Shown here: in pieces, positions 1-12,900 of the stretch | Position numbering within the stretch: the first letter of the stretch is position 1 | Layout of the letters: each line of letters starts with the position of its first letter | From: Melieria omissa | Lineage: Eukaryota > Arthropoda > Insecta > Diptera > Ulidiidae | Assembly (NCBI GenBank): GCA_963971225.1 | Contig: OZ020268.1 | Location: 37,163,848 to 37,227,847, forward strand | Length of the DNA stretch: 64,000 bases | Direction of reading: 5' to 3' | Position numbers and translations under genes: made by a program | The notes under the pieces: model-generated | Database searches by the model: none | What the model was told of the DNA's origin: nothing | The model's input: the letters and a program-made list of their open reading frames with translations, nothing else

Positions 1-415
1 TTGTCATTTCCGGAATGGAATGAAGGGGTAACAGGGAGTGGTTTTAATCGATAATAATCGGACTTGCTGGTGGGCTGCCCCAGTATCTTTCGAAGATTTC
101 CACCTGCTGCGCGGAAAACAAAAAACAAAAATCTCACACACTCTGTTCGATAGCCTAAATTTTCCGTTAAGTTGCTATAACTTGATGTTGATGAGATGCC
201 TGAGATCTTCGCTAAACTTTTATGAATTCACGCACAGTTTTGAGAGAATCTGCGGTGAAATAGCATTCATTTTTTGCACATAAATGGTCACACTTCCAGT
301 AGGGAAGAACTCAAGTATTATTCTGTATCGCATAATCTTTTTTTTTCATTTTACAAATCTCATTATAATGCTTCATGTATCTTGTGACGATGATGTATCT
401 TATTCCAATACTTAA

Positions 416-817
416 CCCTTTCGCTATTTTGTTGCCATATGGCAACATGCTACTTTGTGGATGACTGAATTGAAGTTTTAGGAAAAATACGAAATTAATA
501 AACTGAATATTTAGGTTTAAAGAGGAGAAGTATACACGTTTTTTTAATGGTGTCTCTTGACATAGTAAAGGAAGAAGAAGCAGAAAAATTAGATAACTTT
601 TTAATTTGACGTTTTCTTTCAATATAAATATTCAAATTTTCCTTATGGATAAAAAGTTATATGTTAAGTAATTATTACAGCCACAACGATCTAAAATACA
701 GGGTCCGAGTATAAAAATTAAAAAAATTCGTATGGAATCGTAATATAACCACATAGAAGACTAAAACGTAAAATTTAAAATTGTAACTTTCCCCAGTAAA
801 GATCTGTAGCGAAAGGG
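416..817 (+). mobile_element. TTAA-flanked MITE (piggyBac-type), copy 1
   Basis: The 402 bp element has inverted ends CCCTTTCGCTA and TAGCGAAAGGG and is flanked on both sides by TTAA (412-415 and 818-821). TTAA duplication with CCC termini is the signature of the piggyBac superfamily. There is no transposase ORF, so it is non-autonomous. A small palindrome, gttgccatatggcaac, lies just inside the left end. Two relatives are in this window, at 26234-26549 (inverted) and 41391-42128 (interrupted). This copy retains the single TTAA at 664-667 where the 41.4 kb copy carries a nested insertion. Confidence 0.85.
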
Positions 818-1129
818 TTAATATTCGTAATACGACATGAGACTGGACACTTGGACAAGTACGATCGAGCTTTATGGATTTTAAGTTGCATGCATCTGTT
901 ATTCGAGGCGGAGAACTTAATCATGGGGAAGGGTTTAAAAAACATGTTTTGACAATTTAGTATTACGTGGTTTTTAAGTAAGATGCCATCTATATGTGAT
1001 TGCTAGTCAAATTTCATGAAACTTGGTTCACTGTACAAAAATTAGCATCGAATAAAAACTAACATCAAGTTTTGTTTTGAACTTGTTCAAACTTTTACCG
1101 AATAATTTCAATTGATGAATCAAATTTAT

Positions 1130-1299
1130 CAGAGGCGGATTCAGAAACATATTTTAGAGGGGAGCGAGGTTTCAAAAAGGAATTCTTTAATATTCATAAA
1201 TGTTTTTGTATATGCCTTTGAATTTGTATATAGTTTTAAAGTCGACCCTAATATTTCGGGGGGTTAAACTCCCAAATCCACCCCCTGAACCCGTCACTG
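1130..1299 (+). mobile_element. hAT-type MITE with CAG...CTG ends, copy 1
   Basis: The 170 bp repeat begins CAGAGGCGGATTCAGA and ends in the imperfect inverse of that sequence (..CCGTCACTG). The flanking octamers are aaatttat (1122-1129) and aaattatt (1300-1307), a decayed 8-bp target duplication. Copies 2 (20209-20363) and 3 (24553-24694) share the ends and the internal run 'atatttcggggggtt'. It has no coding capacity. The family call rests mainly on copy 3, whose 8-bp duplication is perfect. Confidence 0.8.
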
Positions 1300-1559
1300 A
1301 AATTATTAGTGATGATTGTTTATTCTGCGGCCGACTTCGTGAGTCATTTACGTAATTCAAAACCGGTCGTGAGAACATAAATGAAGATTAACATGTTGGC
1401 CAACTGAAATCCACGATCACCGCAGATTCCAGCAAAACTGTACAGTAATTCATCAAAGATCAGCTGAAATTGGATTTAAACATCTCAATAACATACAATC
1501 ATTTTAACTGAAAATTTGGCTATCGAAAGATGGTATCTTATCGATAGACACTTGAGACT

Positions 1560-1815
1560 GATTTCTTGACTAAAACTCGCATTTTACCCATCAACCACTC
1601 CCAGATTTTACCTGAAGCGGCATCATGCGACTTTCAGCTTTTCAAAAAAATGCATTTGCCGATGAAAACAGATCACTGAAGACGTAAAAGCCATCCAAAA
1701 TACTTGTACCGACATCCTAGAGGACATCCCGGGCGACGATATAAAACAATCATTAGAAATGGTTTTGGATCAGACGAATTGCTGTATTGAGTACGAAGTG
1801 GACTATTTAAATAAA
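1560..1815 (+). pseudogene. Mariner transposase C-terminal remnant
   Basis: Two overlapping frames give a decayed mariner C-terminus. The first reads through CDFQLFKKMHLPM, equivalent to the CDFFLF.K..LP region after the third catalytic aspartate. After a stop and a frame change, the second gives EDVKAIQNTCTDILEDIP followed by a stretch ending EYEVDYL, like the usual C-terminal 'EGDYFE'. The SPDLAP-type motif carrying the third catalytic Asp is replaced here by PEAAS, so the copy is dead. I could not define terminal inverted repeats or an upstream half. Confidence 0.6.
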
Positions 1816-3850
1816 AACCATATCAGCTTTAATTTTTTTTTTTTCAAAGGTGAAAGTACCTTTTTGTTTATGTGGTAACGTACATGCTCGAATCATATAA
1901 TGAGATTGAAAATGTTGAATATTTATAGGCTGACACCCAAAATCCCCCTTGGCTACGCCCCTATAATACATATGTATTGTGTACAAACTTGCATACTAAA
2001 TAATGTAAGCATGGGCCGAAGTTTTTTATTAAAATCTTCTTAACTTATCTAAAACTGTGTTCGAAAATTGGTCAAAAGAATTGAATTTTGTTTTCGATTC
2101 ACTTGAATTCAACTAAAGCCTGAAATTAACTTTTACTAATCCCCACAAAATTTGTCTTCTTGCTTGTATATTTTGATAAACACTATCAACATCAATGTGT
2201 TTGATATCAAAAACAAACACAAAATGTTACCACAATTAACGTTACATCTTTTTTCTTTTTTGTAATTAGATACAATTTTGTGACGTCAAACTATCAACAC
2301 ATAAATTATCAAAGTTATTCATTAACAATGACGTACTTTTGCGTTGTTGATAATAAGTTTAACTTTGTCCAAATATGATTGCACTCACTGTCGTCAATTA
2401 CTCAAAGCGACGCATAAAAATAATCCCACATAATCCCACAGCGAACACGCAACTCTATCGTTGATTGTCGCTCTATGCGTACGCAACAATGTCAAGCAAA
2501 CTAATTGGAAACTTGATTAATGCCTCGAAAATAAACAGAACGCCGATCGAATTTACGTTGTTTCGAATATGTAAGCGAATATGTTTGTAAACAAAAAACG
2601 CCACAAGTTCAATAAAACCATTCGGGGAATAGAAAACGCAGCGCGTTGCGATCGAACACTTGAATCTGTGGCCGTTTTGCTGAGAACCTAAATAAACAAA
2701 CGCATTGAAAGACGTTTCATTAGTGGCTCCGAATGAAAATATTGACGAAATGAATCGATGAGCGCGACGACTATTTCTTTTGAACTATGCCATTGCGAAC
2801 AGTTGGAAATGTTCCAAAATTTGCATACACAGCACTGCAGACGCACTGACAGAACAGAACAGAACAGAGCAATTTTTTTCAATATGTTGTGTAGTTGTTC
2901 GTTGTGAGTGTTTACGGTTAATTGTTGGGTGGTGCACGCCGCTGTTCGGCTGGAACGTGCCGCGCGCTACACACAACAACAACAATTCGTTGCAATACAA
3001 TTTTAATTAATTTCGCATACGAGTGTCGCACATAGTAAATTCAATCTGTGTGAACTTTGTGCACAAAGCGCAGAATGGAATATTGTTCAATGTTCGATGA
3101 GAAGAAGACGAAGAAGAAAAAACATGAGCGCCAGCGATCGCAATTCCGCTATGAATGGTGACGCTGCAAAAGCACAATTTCAAACATACACACACACACA
3201 CATACGCCGCACGCAAGTTTGTAGAGCAATTCGACTGCAGCGATCGCAACGGCTGCTCTTATTTTATTTATAAACTTCAATTGTGACTTATTAATTGCGC
3301 TTCGAAGATTGAATGTGGACGCCATACGAAGGTGATGGTCAAGGTTTTTTTGCGCGCGCGCCCCACTGCGAACTAGCTGGGACGCCGCGGCCAGTTGTGT
3401 GGCCGAGAAAAAAGTGCAAATTAAATTTGAACGTCGCAGCGCACCGGGGAACTTCCTAGTGGCGGCAGTTGGTTTGCACATTAAAACGGCTGCAAATTGG
3501 CAAAATGCAAAATTTTCAGCGTTCCAGCATTTATTGCCAAGTGAAACAAATCTATATGTATACGTTTGTATGTATGTGTTTATATGAGTGTATTTGTCTG
3601 CATACATGTATGAGTTGGAAAGAACAGTTGCTCAATTAAATTAACAAACGCACGACACGTCGTGTTCACTGGGTTAGGCGAAATTGAAAATATTGAATGA
3701 TTTGAAATTGATGGCAGCAAAACGGGGCAATTGCCTTTATGTAATAACTTGTTATAATTAAACAAATTAAAGTTTTATACATGCACGAATTTCATAATTT
3801 TAATTTTTACCAGTAATGGAACTAAAATAGTGTAGTGTAGTGGTCACTTA

Positions 3851-5325
3851 AGGGGGTATTTCAGTCTAGAAATTAGAAATAAATTGATTTTTTTTTATTA
3901 TTTCATATTTTCAAAGTTTAGACCTCTAAGAGGATGTATGGAAATTCAAATTATTTTCGGAGTTATAGTTAATTTTGTGATGCGCCACTCAGACTGCGCG
4001 AAATGAGACTTTTTTTGATACGGTATGATGTCTCAAGTTCTAATGCACCGATTAACTTAAAATTTGTAACAGACTTTCTTGATACCATCAAAATTGTCTC
4101 GATGTAAGAATTTTTGCAATTTTTGTTTTACTATTTTCAAAAAATCACCAAAGTTGAACAAAAGAAGGCAAAAAATTACCTTTACTTTCAGAAAGACGCA
4201 ATTTCTTGCACACATTTTTTTCCAAATCGGCTACGTCCAAATACTTTTAGATCTTTTTTTAGTAAGAATTAACCTTATTTTTATGTTTCACTAGCTGACC
4301 CGGCGAACTTCGTCTCGCACAAAATTTTTTTTATTATAAAATAGGTGAGATGTCGAATCTATGGTGATGCAAATTGACGAAGAAATCCGACTAAAGAAAG
4401 AGGACGAGCTACTGATTAACGCAATCGTGGCCTACAAATCAGCAATGTTGCTGCTAAGTTTCAGTAAAGAAATGGACTGCGCTTTAAGTTAAATGGGCGG
4501 TGCCGCGCTCCCTTGTTCAATACCCGCACCATTCCCTCTGTCGAAAGATATGAATAATAGGAAGGTTCGTACTTAGTTTCATTGCTGAGCGACTTATAGC
4601 TCAGAAAAATATTTTGATCACAAAGAATGTGCCACGCCCCTTGTCCAATACCCATCAAATCTTACCAGTAGAATGACTCATCTATGGGACGACGAGGTAC
4701 TAAATTTCAGTGTGGTATAACTTACAATTTCGAAGATATTTCATTATTAAGATATACTTTGTATGGGTGGTGCCTCGCCCCCTAGTCCAATATTCGTCCC
4801 ATTCCCTCCCTCGAAGGACATGATTAAATAGTAAGTTCCTAGTGAATTGAATTGATGTGTGACTTATGGTTCCAAAGTTATCGTCTGAAAATTTTCAGAA
4901 TTCACAGTCAAACATGGCAGGGTTTTTCGACTTTTCCAATAGATTTTCCCGAATTTTCTTGTCGCATAAACCTGAACTGACTTAAGACTAATCCAACAAA
5001 GAAAACCTCATGGAAATCGGCTGGTCCGTTTGAACGTGATTCACTTACACACATACATTCACTTTCTTTTATATATATAGATAAGAAGAAGATATCGCCA
5101 GGAAAATTGGTATCACAGGAGACATCTTTTTTTTGAGTCCCCACTTTGTCCCACGGCTTTAATTTAGATTTTTTTTCAACAATTATACATTTTTATACTT
5201 TCCAAGTATCAATAAAAAACTGATAAAAACATGGATGCTAAAAATTATTACTGTTTTTTTTATTACGCCTTTTTTTATTACGCCCTCACCTCAAAATCGA
5301 GCCTCTAGACTAGAATACCGCCTTT
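3851..5325. mobile_element. Degenerate TIR element hosting another repeat
   Basis: The left end (agggggtatttcagtctaga) and the right end, read inverted (aaaggcggtattctagtcta), are imperfect inverted repeats about 1.47 kb apart. The interior between about 4292 and 5085 is a different dispersed repeat that appears to have inserted into it, so the host element would be roughly 680 bp. No transposase is visible. The left flank shows TTAA but the right does not match cleanly, so the superfamily is open. Confidence 0.45.
4292..5085 (+). repeat. Dispersed 'CTAGCTGACCCGGCG' repeat, copy A
   Basis: It starts ctagctgacccggcgaac, contains repeated blocks around the motif 'gtgccacgcccc' with a recurring 'gacttatagttcagca' segment, and ends in a TATATATAGAT tail. 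Copy B at about 39655-40400 matches over most of the length, and a short head-like scrap lies at 46526-46557. Repeats with this head and a TA-rich tail are common in insect genomes, but I cannot assign this one to a class. No intact ORF is present in this copy. Confidence 0.6.
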
Positions 5326-6296
5326 ACTGAGTTGACTCATCTTTTAATCTTTCAATCAATCTTTTTTTCACTAATTACTGAGTTTATTAAGAAGACAGTA
5401 GTAGCAGTTGAAAGTTCCTCATCCATCACTAAATTTTCTTCACTAAAGACCAGTCGTGGGAGTTTTGCTCTAAGTTTATGGTAAATACACTATGCTACAT
5501 AGTTCACTATGCTTAAAGTAGTTAATGATAGCTAAATCTTTTTCCACTAACCACTAGTTAAGTAACAGTGGAAAACAGTACCACTAAACCAATAACTTAT
5601 TGCAATATTGCAATACAGTAAATACTCACAAATTGGAACCACTTACTTTGAATTTCTGAATGTTTTTTTAGTTCATGTATTAAATAAAGAAATAATAAGT
5701 GACCCATTTATATAATTATCCAATTTTTATGATTACTATGTTTTACTAAAGTTAAAGAGCTTTAACAAGAGCAAAAAGACTGGTCAATAGTCTTGCGATT
5801 CACACTTTTACACCATTTTAACAAATGACTGACACTTTCAATGGATGTGGGATCGACTATTTAATCTTAAACATTTTTTGAAACCTCGTCATGGCTATTG
5901 AGTTCATGTTTAGATTTAACATCAATAACATGTTTGTTCCATTTTTCGATTTTGTTTAAGTTATTACGGTATATTTTTGTCAAAACGTTCTGATTTATAG
6001 TGAGAACTTTAATATATTTGTTGCAATTGTATTAGTGGCGAATCATCATCACTATCATATTGGTCAGAGTCCCAATTGAACCAAAATTTTTTCCGGCAGC
6101 ACAAATTACAATCAAACCACCACACAGTGTTTCAACTCTATACAACTGCGGACAAAAGAAGAAGTCTGATCTTCATAAAATTTCGTATGCTAGTTAATGA
6201 AACGCTGTTACATGCATTCAAGAACCATATGAGTTCCAACATAGGTTATTCCCTGGTAGGTTACTAATTTCGTTACCAATAAAGTAGAAAATTGAG

Positions 6297-6410
6297 TTCA
6301 GGTCGACGCTCTGTACTTTGACTTCATAAAGGTCTTCGACAGCTTGAATCAAAGTCTGCTTCTTACCGAATTAGAAAGGCTTGGCACACATGCTATCGCC
6401 CCAAAATGGT
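6297..6410 (+). pseudogene. LINE reverse transcriptase scrap
   Basis: One frame reads VDALYFDFIKVFDSLNQS followed by LLLTELERLG. This corresponds to the 'YTDFSKAFD.VNH..L..KL...G' block of non-LTR retrotransposon reverse transcriptases (RT motif A, with the catalytic Asp in DF.K.FD). The open frame is short and no flanking RT motifs survive in phase. It is an old intronic fragment; the clade is not determinable. Confidence 0.55.
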
Positions 6411-6942
6411 AAATATTCTTAGATTTGCAATAAATTTTAAATATTTACACGTTTTCCCAAACCCACAATGCTTATAACCACGTTCTTGAAATTCCTTTTT
6501 AGATTCTTTAAAAAACTCACAAAATTATTAACCAATTGTTGGATCAATGATTGTTTAGTGGTAGTAAACGATAAACATTCAAACGCATTCAATCGTTTAG
6601 CGAAATGAAAATTACTGTACACATAAACTTCTGGTTTTGCCCCTGACTACATATAACACGCCTTTACGGTACATATGAAGATGCATACATATTATATATA
6701 TGTATGTACATATTCGCAAGCAGACCAGAACTCCCATTTGCACATTTTCTGTGCGACTGCCAACTGTTGTGTGTAGCCATGCTAACAGTCTTATTATTTT
6801 TAACACTTTACTGCTACTTTTGGTCGCCATTCATACAAACATACTGAATTATGTACATATGTGAGTACAGCACAAGTGCGCATTGAGCTCTACTTAACGT
6901 CCTAAATAACTTGAACTTTTTTTAATCGAAGAGAAATCTTAC

Positions 6943-9900
6943 CAATCAACAGCGAAATTATGGTCATGACCAAGAAGTAGAAATTCGCAATACGCTGAAA
7001 TTGCTCGAACAAATTCTGTGGCAGAAATGTGAATATTGTGTATTTGGTGGATTGAATGCGATTTAGTTGTTGGCGTCCCTTCTTCTTCTTGACTTCCTCA
7101 TCGCCGCCGATTTTGATTTGCAGCCAATCGTTGACCGTACTAACACGCGAACCCTGCACAGAGAGTAAAATACAAAAAGAAACAAAATTAATTTTTTCAA
7201 TTTAAAATTAAAAAATATTTAATGTTGAAGAAAATTGCTTACAAAATTGTTGCTATTATTTTCGTAGCAATTTGCTTTAATGGTTTGGTGTTTTTTTGTT
7301 TTGTAGGAGCTGCGCTCTCTTTAACACGCAAATTGTGCACAAAAGCCGCTTTTGGCTTCAAGAGAAAGGCGTGTCGGGGTTTAAGTTACGTGCATATTAC
7401 ATACATATATACAAACATATTTACAAATATTTATGCATAGATTTGTATTATTTTTCAAATTTCCCACAGCATATAATGACAAAATTGCCCAATTAGACTT
7501 GGCGAAATTAGGCAGCATTTTGTATTTTTTTAATTTATGCAGTACATAAATTTGGAAAAACGAATTTGTACAATCAATTTTTATATCATTTTCGAAATTT
7601 GCATTTGCTTAAAATATTTTTAATCACTGTAAAGCGAATGAAGGTAGTTAGGCTCATAGAACTGGCTACTCCAATAGAAAGCCTGCTTGGGCTATGAAGG
7701 CTCATTGTGATACTTCAAACATAGATCGCTCACTTATTGAAAAAGTTTGAGCTCCTCACGAAGCCTAATAGATTCTCTGGACTGTCATAGAAAAGTTGCC
7801 CAGATGCTTCCTTCTTCTGAATTAAGGAGGACAATTGACAGAACAAAAAGGTTGTCCAAACTTGGCGCACTAAAACGTATGTTGCCATCAGTCTCATCAT
7901 TTAAATTAGTCATTTTAAATTAGTTGTTGGTTTTTAGAGCATAATTGTAGATCAACAGAGCAATTAACTGTAGATTATCTACTCAGTTGTACCCTGCCCA
8001 GCGAGGTCGTGTGTGGTATAGTTCAGTGGAATCTCCCTATAACCCGGAACCCAGCATAACTGAGTGTGAAGCTGGCTGGCAGTCTAGTTGAAAGATTATT
8101 TCCAACTCAGAAGAGTCATTGTAACTGCATCCAGAGCCCTTAGAGCAGATTGGCTGTCCGATAATATCAGGAATCTTGTGCCGAAACTACGTTCACCCTT
8201 AATCGGTCTTAAATCTTACTCAATGCTCGACTCCTTTGTCCCCTGAACTGCAATCTTTGACAGATAAACTCTACCTATCTCTGTATATAATACTTGACAT
8301 TATTTAAATAATTTCAGGTGGCTGAAACTCTGAAATTAAAATGAATCCCCCAGAAAAGGTTTCATATTTAAACCAAACAGACTTACTGGTAGTAAAAATT
8401 CCATTGCTATTTCCCTATAAGCCTGTTGTATATTATAACAAAAATAGTGACAATTTGTTCTGCGATAGTATCTATACATACAAAATTATCTCATCGTTTA
8501 GTGATAATTCCTGAAAAAGTTCTCTCAGTCCCCAATCTCACAAAATTTGTTTTGTTGAAAGATTTATTGCAGCTCAGAAAAGTCGTTGATGTCATTGTAA
8601 CTGCAACCAAAGCCTTCAGAGTAGATTTGCTGTCTGATTGTATCAGAAAGTCGCATACCGAAGCCCCGCTCACCCTAAATCGACTTAAACTCCCACTAAC
8701 AGCTCGACTTCGCTGTCTCCCTGAACTACAATCTTTGACAGATATGTCTATCTCTAGGCCAGGAAAATACTGACCCTTAATGTTAGAAGGAATAGGATAA
8801 TCTTAATGTCCAATAGTTGGGCTGAAATAAAGCTCTGAACTTGAAGACATTTGATTCCAAACTAATCTGGAAGATAGCAATTTTTCTCCAAAGACAACCA
8901 GGTGATAGTACACTGGATTCCTGAGCATTGAGGACTCGATGATAATGAAAAAGCAAACAGATTGGCAAAAGCGATGGCCGCAAGACGAGGCTATGGACCT
9001 GATTCGATCATAGGTGTAAGCAAGAGTGATTACAGACATTGTGTCAAATAGGAATTCATAAATCGGACCTACCATAAATGTGTGTTCCAAGCTATTCTTC
9101 TCAGCATATTCTGTAAGAAAATCTAAGTACTTTCTAGATATAAGTAGAACGAAGATTAAATTCTGACAGAGATACTGTCTGCTTAAAGTGCGACTGAGAA
9201 TCACAGATAGCAAACTATGCAGATTCAGTATGGAAGATGGAGAAACATTCGTGCATATTACAAGCGAGTATTACACCCTCTTACATGGGACTACTAGGAA
9301 GGGAACTAATACAAACAAAAGACACGTCTGAAATCGACCTGTAGATAGTTAAGAAGTTTCTGGATAACCATGCAGGATATGAACTCCTTCAGTAAGGAAA
9401 AAGGCATTCGACACAATAGTGCAACATTGGACGTAGACGGAGTGAGGTTGATATTGCTCTACTCCCGTACTCGCACTATCTATTTTATCTTTAAGTATAA
9501 TACTTAACACTATCTGAATAAATTCAACTGACTTAGCAAACATCTGAAAGTAAAATAATTCTTAATAAAAAGGTTTAAAGCATTCAAGCTTTATACTTAA
9601 ATCCAACAGACTTACTGTAGTAGAAATTGATTCCATTACATGGATCCCTACAAACCTATTCTTTAGTATCACAGAAAATAATGACAAATTGTTCTGAGAT
9701 AGTATCTACAAAATACAAAATAATCTTATACAAAATTATATGCAAAACTATCTCATTATTATCTCACAAAATTTGTTTCTAATCTGCATTAGCATTTCCC
9801 ATTTATTACACCACACCCTGTATTACTTTTCAAAACTAACCGCAACTTTCCCATAAACCAGCACTCAATTTAGAATGCGGTCAAACTATTCGAATGCTTG

Positions 9901-12900
9901 ACTGAAAAATTCATTACGCTTAAATCTATAAATACCTCAGACGTGAAATTCAAAAAGTTCATTATTGATTTTTCAGCATTGTGCTCACTTATAAAAAATT
10001 GTGCGCACTTTGCCAAAGTTGGAATACCAAATGGAAACCATTTCAAAGGCGAACCAGAATATTTCACTTCCGCACCAAGAGTCCAACGTTTTGTTTTTTT
10101 GCTTTGCACTCTGCATGGAAAATATTAATTGAAAGCTATTTTCCAGATTCAAAAAGCAGCAGATCAACCCACATAAATTGCACCTGTGCTATGATTCAGT
10201 AATTGACGCTGTTACTGTGCAAATATCAAATTAGCACTAACAGATTTTATCGACACATTCAAATGAATACTTTTCAACTGTTGTTTACTTGACTTACATA
10301 CTTTTTGTGTTGTTCGCATTTTTTGCAAATGTCGACATTACGTGGTTTTTTATTGCACTTAAAAGTACACAGTTGATTTTCGAAAAATATTTATCTATAT
10401 CATTTGCTAAATAAAACCAGCATAAATACGTTAATATGGTTCGAATGGGCATGGCGGCCATTGGAAAGTAGCACCTCGTGTTGTAAACAGTTGACATATG
10501 AACACACAGATGTACCTAAACAGATGTTTGTGAGGCTGAGGTAAATTTACAATGTCAATTGGATCAATCAAATGCCGAGTATAAGGTGCAAAGGTGAGAG
10601 CCAAACTGCACTTTAGCAGCTTTCTATATAATTTATTGATGGATACACAAATCATGTTGGATTTTTTCGCAAGACGTAAACATTTTCATTCATGATATAC
10701 AAATTATGTTAGAATGTTTTTGAAAGAAGAAAGAAGAAGATTCCTACCGGCCAAAACTATCTCCTGTTGCCCTGAATTGGTTGGAGTAGAGCACCTACTG
10801 GTTCTCATTTCTTCGCACTGTTTATGTTTGGCTATCTGGAGGTGAACCGTAGCTAGATTCCTGTGACTAATAATCTTTAGGACCACAAAAGGCTGTCCAT
10901 GTAAGATCCTACCAGCTAATGCTGGACCCTGACATGCTATGTCTGAAGCTGTCCGATTGTCATTTAAGCTCAACTTTCAGGTGACTTCATTAGCAAAGTT
11001 TAGGCATGCTCAGTGCTACCTGAAGTATTCATATTCCTATGTGTGCAGCTAAGTATCTGATTGTCCTCTAAGCATAGCTTTCAGGTAACGTTCTCAGCAA
11101 GGTTGAGCCATACTCAGTGTCTCCTAAAGTATTCATGGTTTTTAATTATGGGTGAATCTCAGAGTTCTATGATTCTAAGAACCTTCTTTGCTTCACTGTC
11201 TAATGACTTCTTTAAAACCGTTCGATATTCGATATTAATTGTTAATTAGGCCTTCCGCAATCGAATTTCTTCATAAAATTTTAGGTTTAAGTTTACAAAA
11301 ACCAATTTCCGACTATGAGAGTTTAACCAGTCAATCTGTTAGCTCATTGTACTACGTCCAAACATGACCTTCAGCGTCACTCAGCTTTCACTAACACACC
11401 TGTTGAGTTCATTGGGCACAATCAAGAGCCAGTTTTGACACCTGACAGGCAAAGAGAGGAAATCTACAAAGTAGAAAAAGTTTTCACCAGAAAAAGTAGT
11501 CTTACTCTTCTCATTATACAAAACTATTCGACAAACCCATCATACCTGTGGAAAGGAAAATACTAAATGTTTCTAGAATAGAATATAGAAAAGTCATATA
11601 GAAAGTATTTAGCAGAAAATATAGCAAAGTCCTATAGAAAGTTTTTAGGAAAAAGGTTAGCAAAGCCCTATAGAATTAATTTTAACAAGATTTTCTCCTT
11701 TCATTCTACAGAACTATTGCAAAGAACTATTCGACTAACCTAACATTCTGTGGAAAGGAAATATACAAAGAATAGAAAGTTTTTAGCAGAAAATTTATAG
11801 ACAAAGAGTTAATAAGTGTATGAGTGTGAGTATAAATCAGACCAAAAAGTGATCTATGTATAATGGGTCACGTACCCTACAGAGGTTGAAAGATGAGTGC
11901 CGTCTGGTGCTATGAGAATCGACCTATTAACCATTTGGATAGTTAATAGTGAAACTAGCCAGTAAGCATTACTGTCTGAGATACAGACAAATATTCCTTT
12001 AGATGAAGTCAGATTCATTTATTTATTTCATTAAAATTCCCACTCCCGACCTGTCATTCTTTAGAGATACATTCCTACAAATACTGATGTCATGCTCCTC
12101 CAGCCATATTGAAATAAAGCAAAATATTTAGTCCAACTTTCTTTGATATATCCGGATGCACACACACACACATACATATAAGAAAAACCAACTCTTTCTA
12201 CTTTATTTGTAACCTGTTTTCTGTCAAATTGTGATTTTCAAATGTTAACCAACTATTTTATTTTACTAATGCATAATTAATTTTCCCATGACGAAACGCA
12301 TAACTCTGCATAAAGAATTCAGGTGATACAATACTCGAATTTTATATCTTTACCATGCACTCATTAAAAGTTGTTTATGACTTTGAATTCTCATTTTGTT
12401 TTGATTCCACATTTTCTTAATTTTTTCTTTTTGGTTTTTGGGGTAAAAGACTTTGGCATTTTTTAAATATATATATTTCCTGCATTCAGTTACTTGGTGT
12501 GTGTGCAATTATTAAAATCATTTTTGTTTTATTTTACTTTATTGTTTGTGAGGGAACGGCACTTCATCAATCAAAAGAACCAACTTTCACAACAATTCGA
12601 AATACATAAGCCATAAGTTATATGTAGACACATGCACACATCTACATAGGTACATATAGATATATGAAAATAGTACATTATGCTTTATGAGCAGAAATAA
12701 TTACAATTTGAAAGCGCGCTGCGTGCAAAGTTCATTTATGCTGCTTTAAGACACGTTGGATACAAAACTCAGCAACGACCATAACTAACTCTTATTTTTA
12801 CCATATCTCCGCCACTTTACCTAAGATGGAACGAATTTTATGCGTCAAAGTTTAATGAAGTTGTTTTGTGTCGGACAAGAATCGTTTTAAATTTACTGTA

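Larger units (their letters stand above)
1..6942 (-). other. P4-ATPase intron 2 (partial), filled with repeats
   Basis: This stretch lies downstream, on the minus strand, of P4-ATPase coding exon 2, which ends at a GTAAGA donor at 6942. The remaining exons must lie beyond the left edge, because I found no further flippase coding sequence here. It contains a TTAA MITE (416-817), a hAT-type MITE (1130-1299), a mariner remnant (about 1560-1815), a nested pair of dispersed repeats (about 3851-5325) and a LINE reverse transcriptase scrap (about 6297-6410). Between these I see only AT-rich sequence, a (GAACA)n run near 2845-2868 and a CA run near 3187-3203. Confidence 0.6.

Noticed and set aside
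5380..5660. Possible further MITE around 'ccagtcgtgggag'
   Set aside because: No matching inverted end or target duplication could be found.
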